A stretch of 64,000 bases of DNA from Picochlorum sp. 'celeri'. Taxonomy: Eukaryota > Chlorophyta > Trebouxiophyceae. Positions within the stretch are counted from its first letter, which is position 1. Every line of letters begins with the position of its first letter. The notes under the pieces were generated by a model. It did not search any database and was not told the origin of the DNA. It worked only from the letters and a program-made list of their open reading frames with translations. Shown piece by piece: positions 63,710-64,000 of this stretch. The position numbers were made by a program, and so were the translations under genes. Location: the NCBI GenBank assembly GCA_010909725.1, contig JAACMV010000007.1, forward strand, positions 1,601,859 to 1,665,858, read 5' to 3'.

Positions 63710-63893
63710 GTATTATGAGCTATTTTGTTGTTATTTTGGCGTGTTTTTTGGTTGGTGTGTTTTTTTTGGTTAGGGTATTTTGGTCTTGTTGTGGGTTGTT
63801 TTTTTGTGATTTATTTTGGATTTTTTTGATGTTTTCATATTTTTGGATTGGTTATTATTTTTGTTTTGAATATTTAATTTTGGAATGGGCATA
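63710..63893. other. Strongly G+T-biased stretch
   Basis: On the plus strand the sequence is almost all T and G (for example gttttttggttggtgtgttt), with very few C. A frame running through it encodes a hydrophobic F/V/L/W string, which is a composition effect. It lies just before the telomere-like repeats. Confidence 0.6.
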
Positions 63894-63954
63894 GCGGCAG
63901 TGGACTGGGGGTGAATATGTTGTTATTTACCCTCATTACCCTCGCCCACCAAGA

Positions 63955-64000
63955 ACGACAGGGTATAGGGTATAGGGTATAGGTTAGGGGTATAGGGGTA
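63955..64000 (+). repeat. Degenerate telomere-like repeats
   Basis: The last bases contain agggtatagggtatagggta, then taggttaggggtataggggt. The units approximate TATAGGG and TTAGGGG, G-rich towards the window end as expected for a right-hand chromosome end. Only about six imperfect units are visible, so this is either the inner edge of a telomere or an interstitial tract. Confidence 0.6.

Noticed and set aside
63556..63894. 112-codon hydrophobic protein near the end
   Set aside because: Its F/V/L/W-rich sequence comes from the G+T-biased DNA composition.

Overview
The window is nuclear DNA of a small-genome eukaryotic alga, most likely of the green lineage. Evidence for a eukaryote is direct: short GT-AG introns (about 68-90 bp, one of 173 bp), Listerin, a Nup205/Nup192-type nucleoporin, Maf1 and the translocon-associated protein beta subunit. 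Evidence for a primary plastid is a CYP37-type lumenal cyclophilin, a lumenal protein with a twin-arginine signal, a plastid-type membrane protein, a plant-type alpha-amylase and a plant-type phosphofructokinase. The exact clade cannot be fixed from sequence reading alone.

Positions 1 to about 31 kb are a dense housekeeping block. It runs through a PLP homeostasis protein, TruA, a TMEM42-like protein, two small conserved proteins, CYP37, alpha-amylase, Maf1, inositol monophosphatase, a plastid membrane protein, TRAP-beta, a PPR-like protein, cyclophilin A, an unknown membrane protein, a PFK-like protein, Listerin, a sulfotransferase, Nup205, a lumenal protein and a GPI-type cysteine-rich protein. 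Genes are packed on both strands, and several overlap by tens of bases. One gene (alpha-amylase) is split by a single-base frame change. The PFK lacks the metal-binding aspartate of its GGDG motif.

From about 31 kb the character changes. There is a Ty3/gypsy-like remnant with a 308-bp LTR, then a 353-bp satellite (six near-identical units, 32.9-35.0 kb). From 36.5 to 57.5 kb lies a cluster of type II membrane enzymes for glycan building and decoration: two related EDD-motif glycosyltransferases, a further glycosyltransferase-like protein, a three-exon GT4, a fucosyltransferase-like protein, an FkbM methyltransferase, a sulfotransferase and two SGNH-type esterase/acyltransferase-like proteins. 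It also holds at least three decayed copies (two FkbM, one GT61-like). A 0.6-kb degraded piece of 18S rDNA is fused to the 3' end of one FkbM pseudogene. Perfect GC-rich palindromes sit upstream of several of these genes. I infer a rapidly evolving subtelomeric locus for cell-surface glycan diversity.

From 57.5 kb to the end there is almost no credible coding sequence: microsatellites, an 11-bp minisatellite, dispersed UTR-like modules, a roughly 557-bp duplication, a strongly G+T-biased stretch, and finally degenerate TATAGGG-like repeats suggesting a nearby chromosome end.
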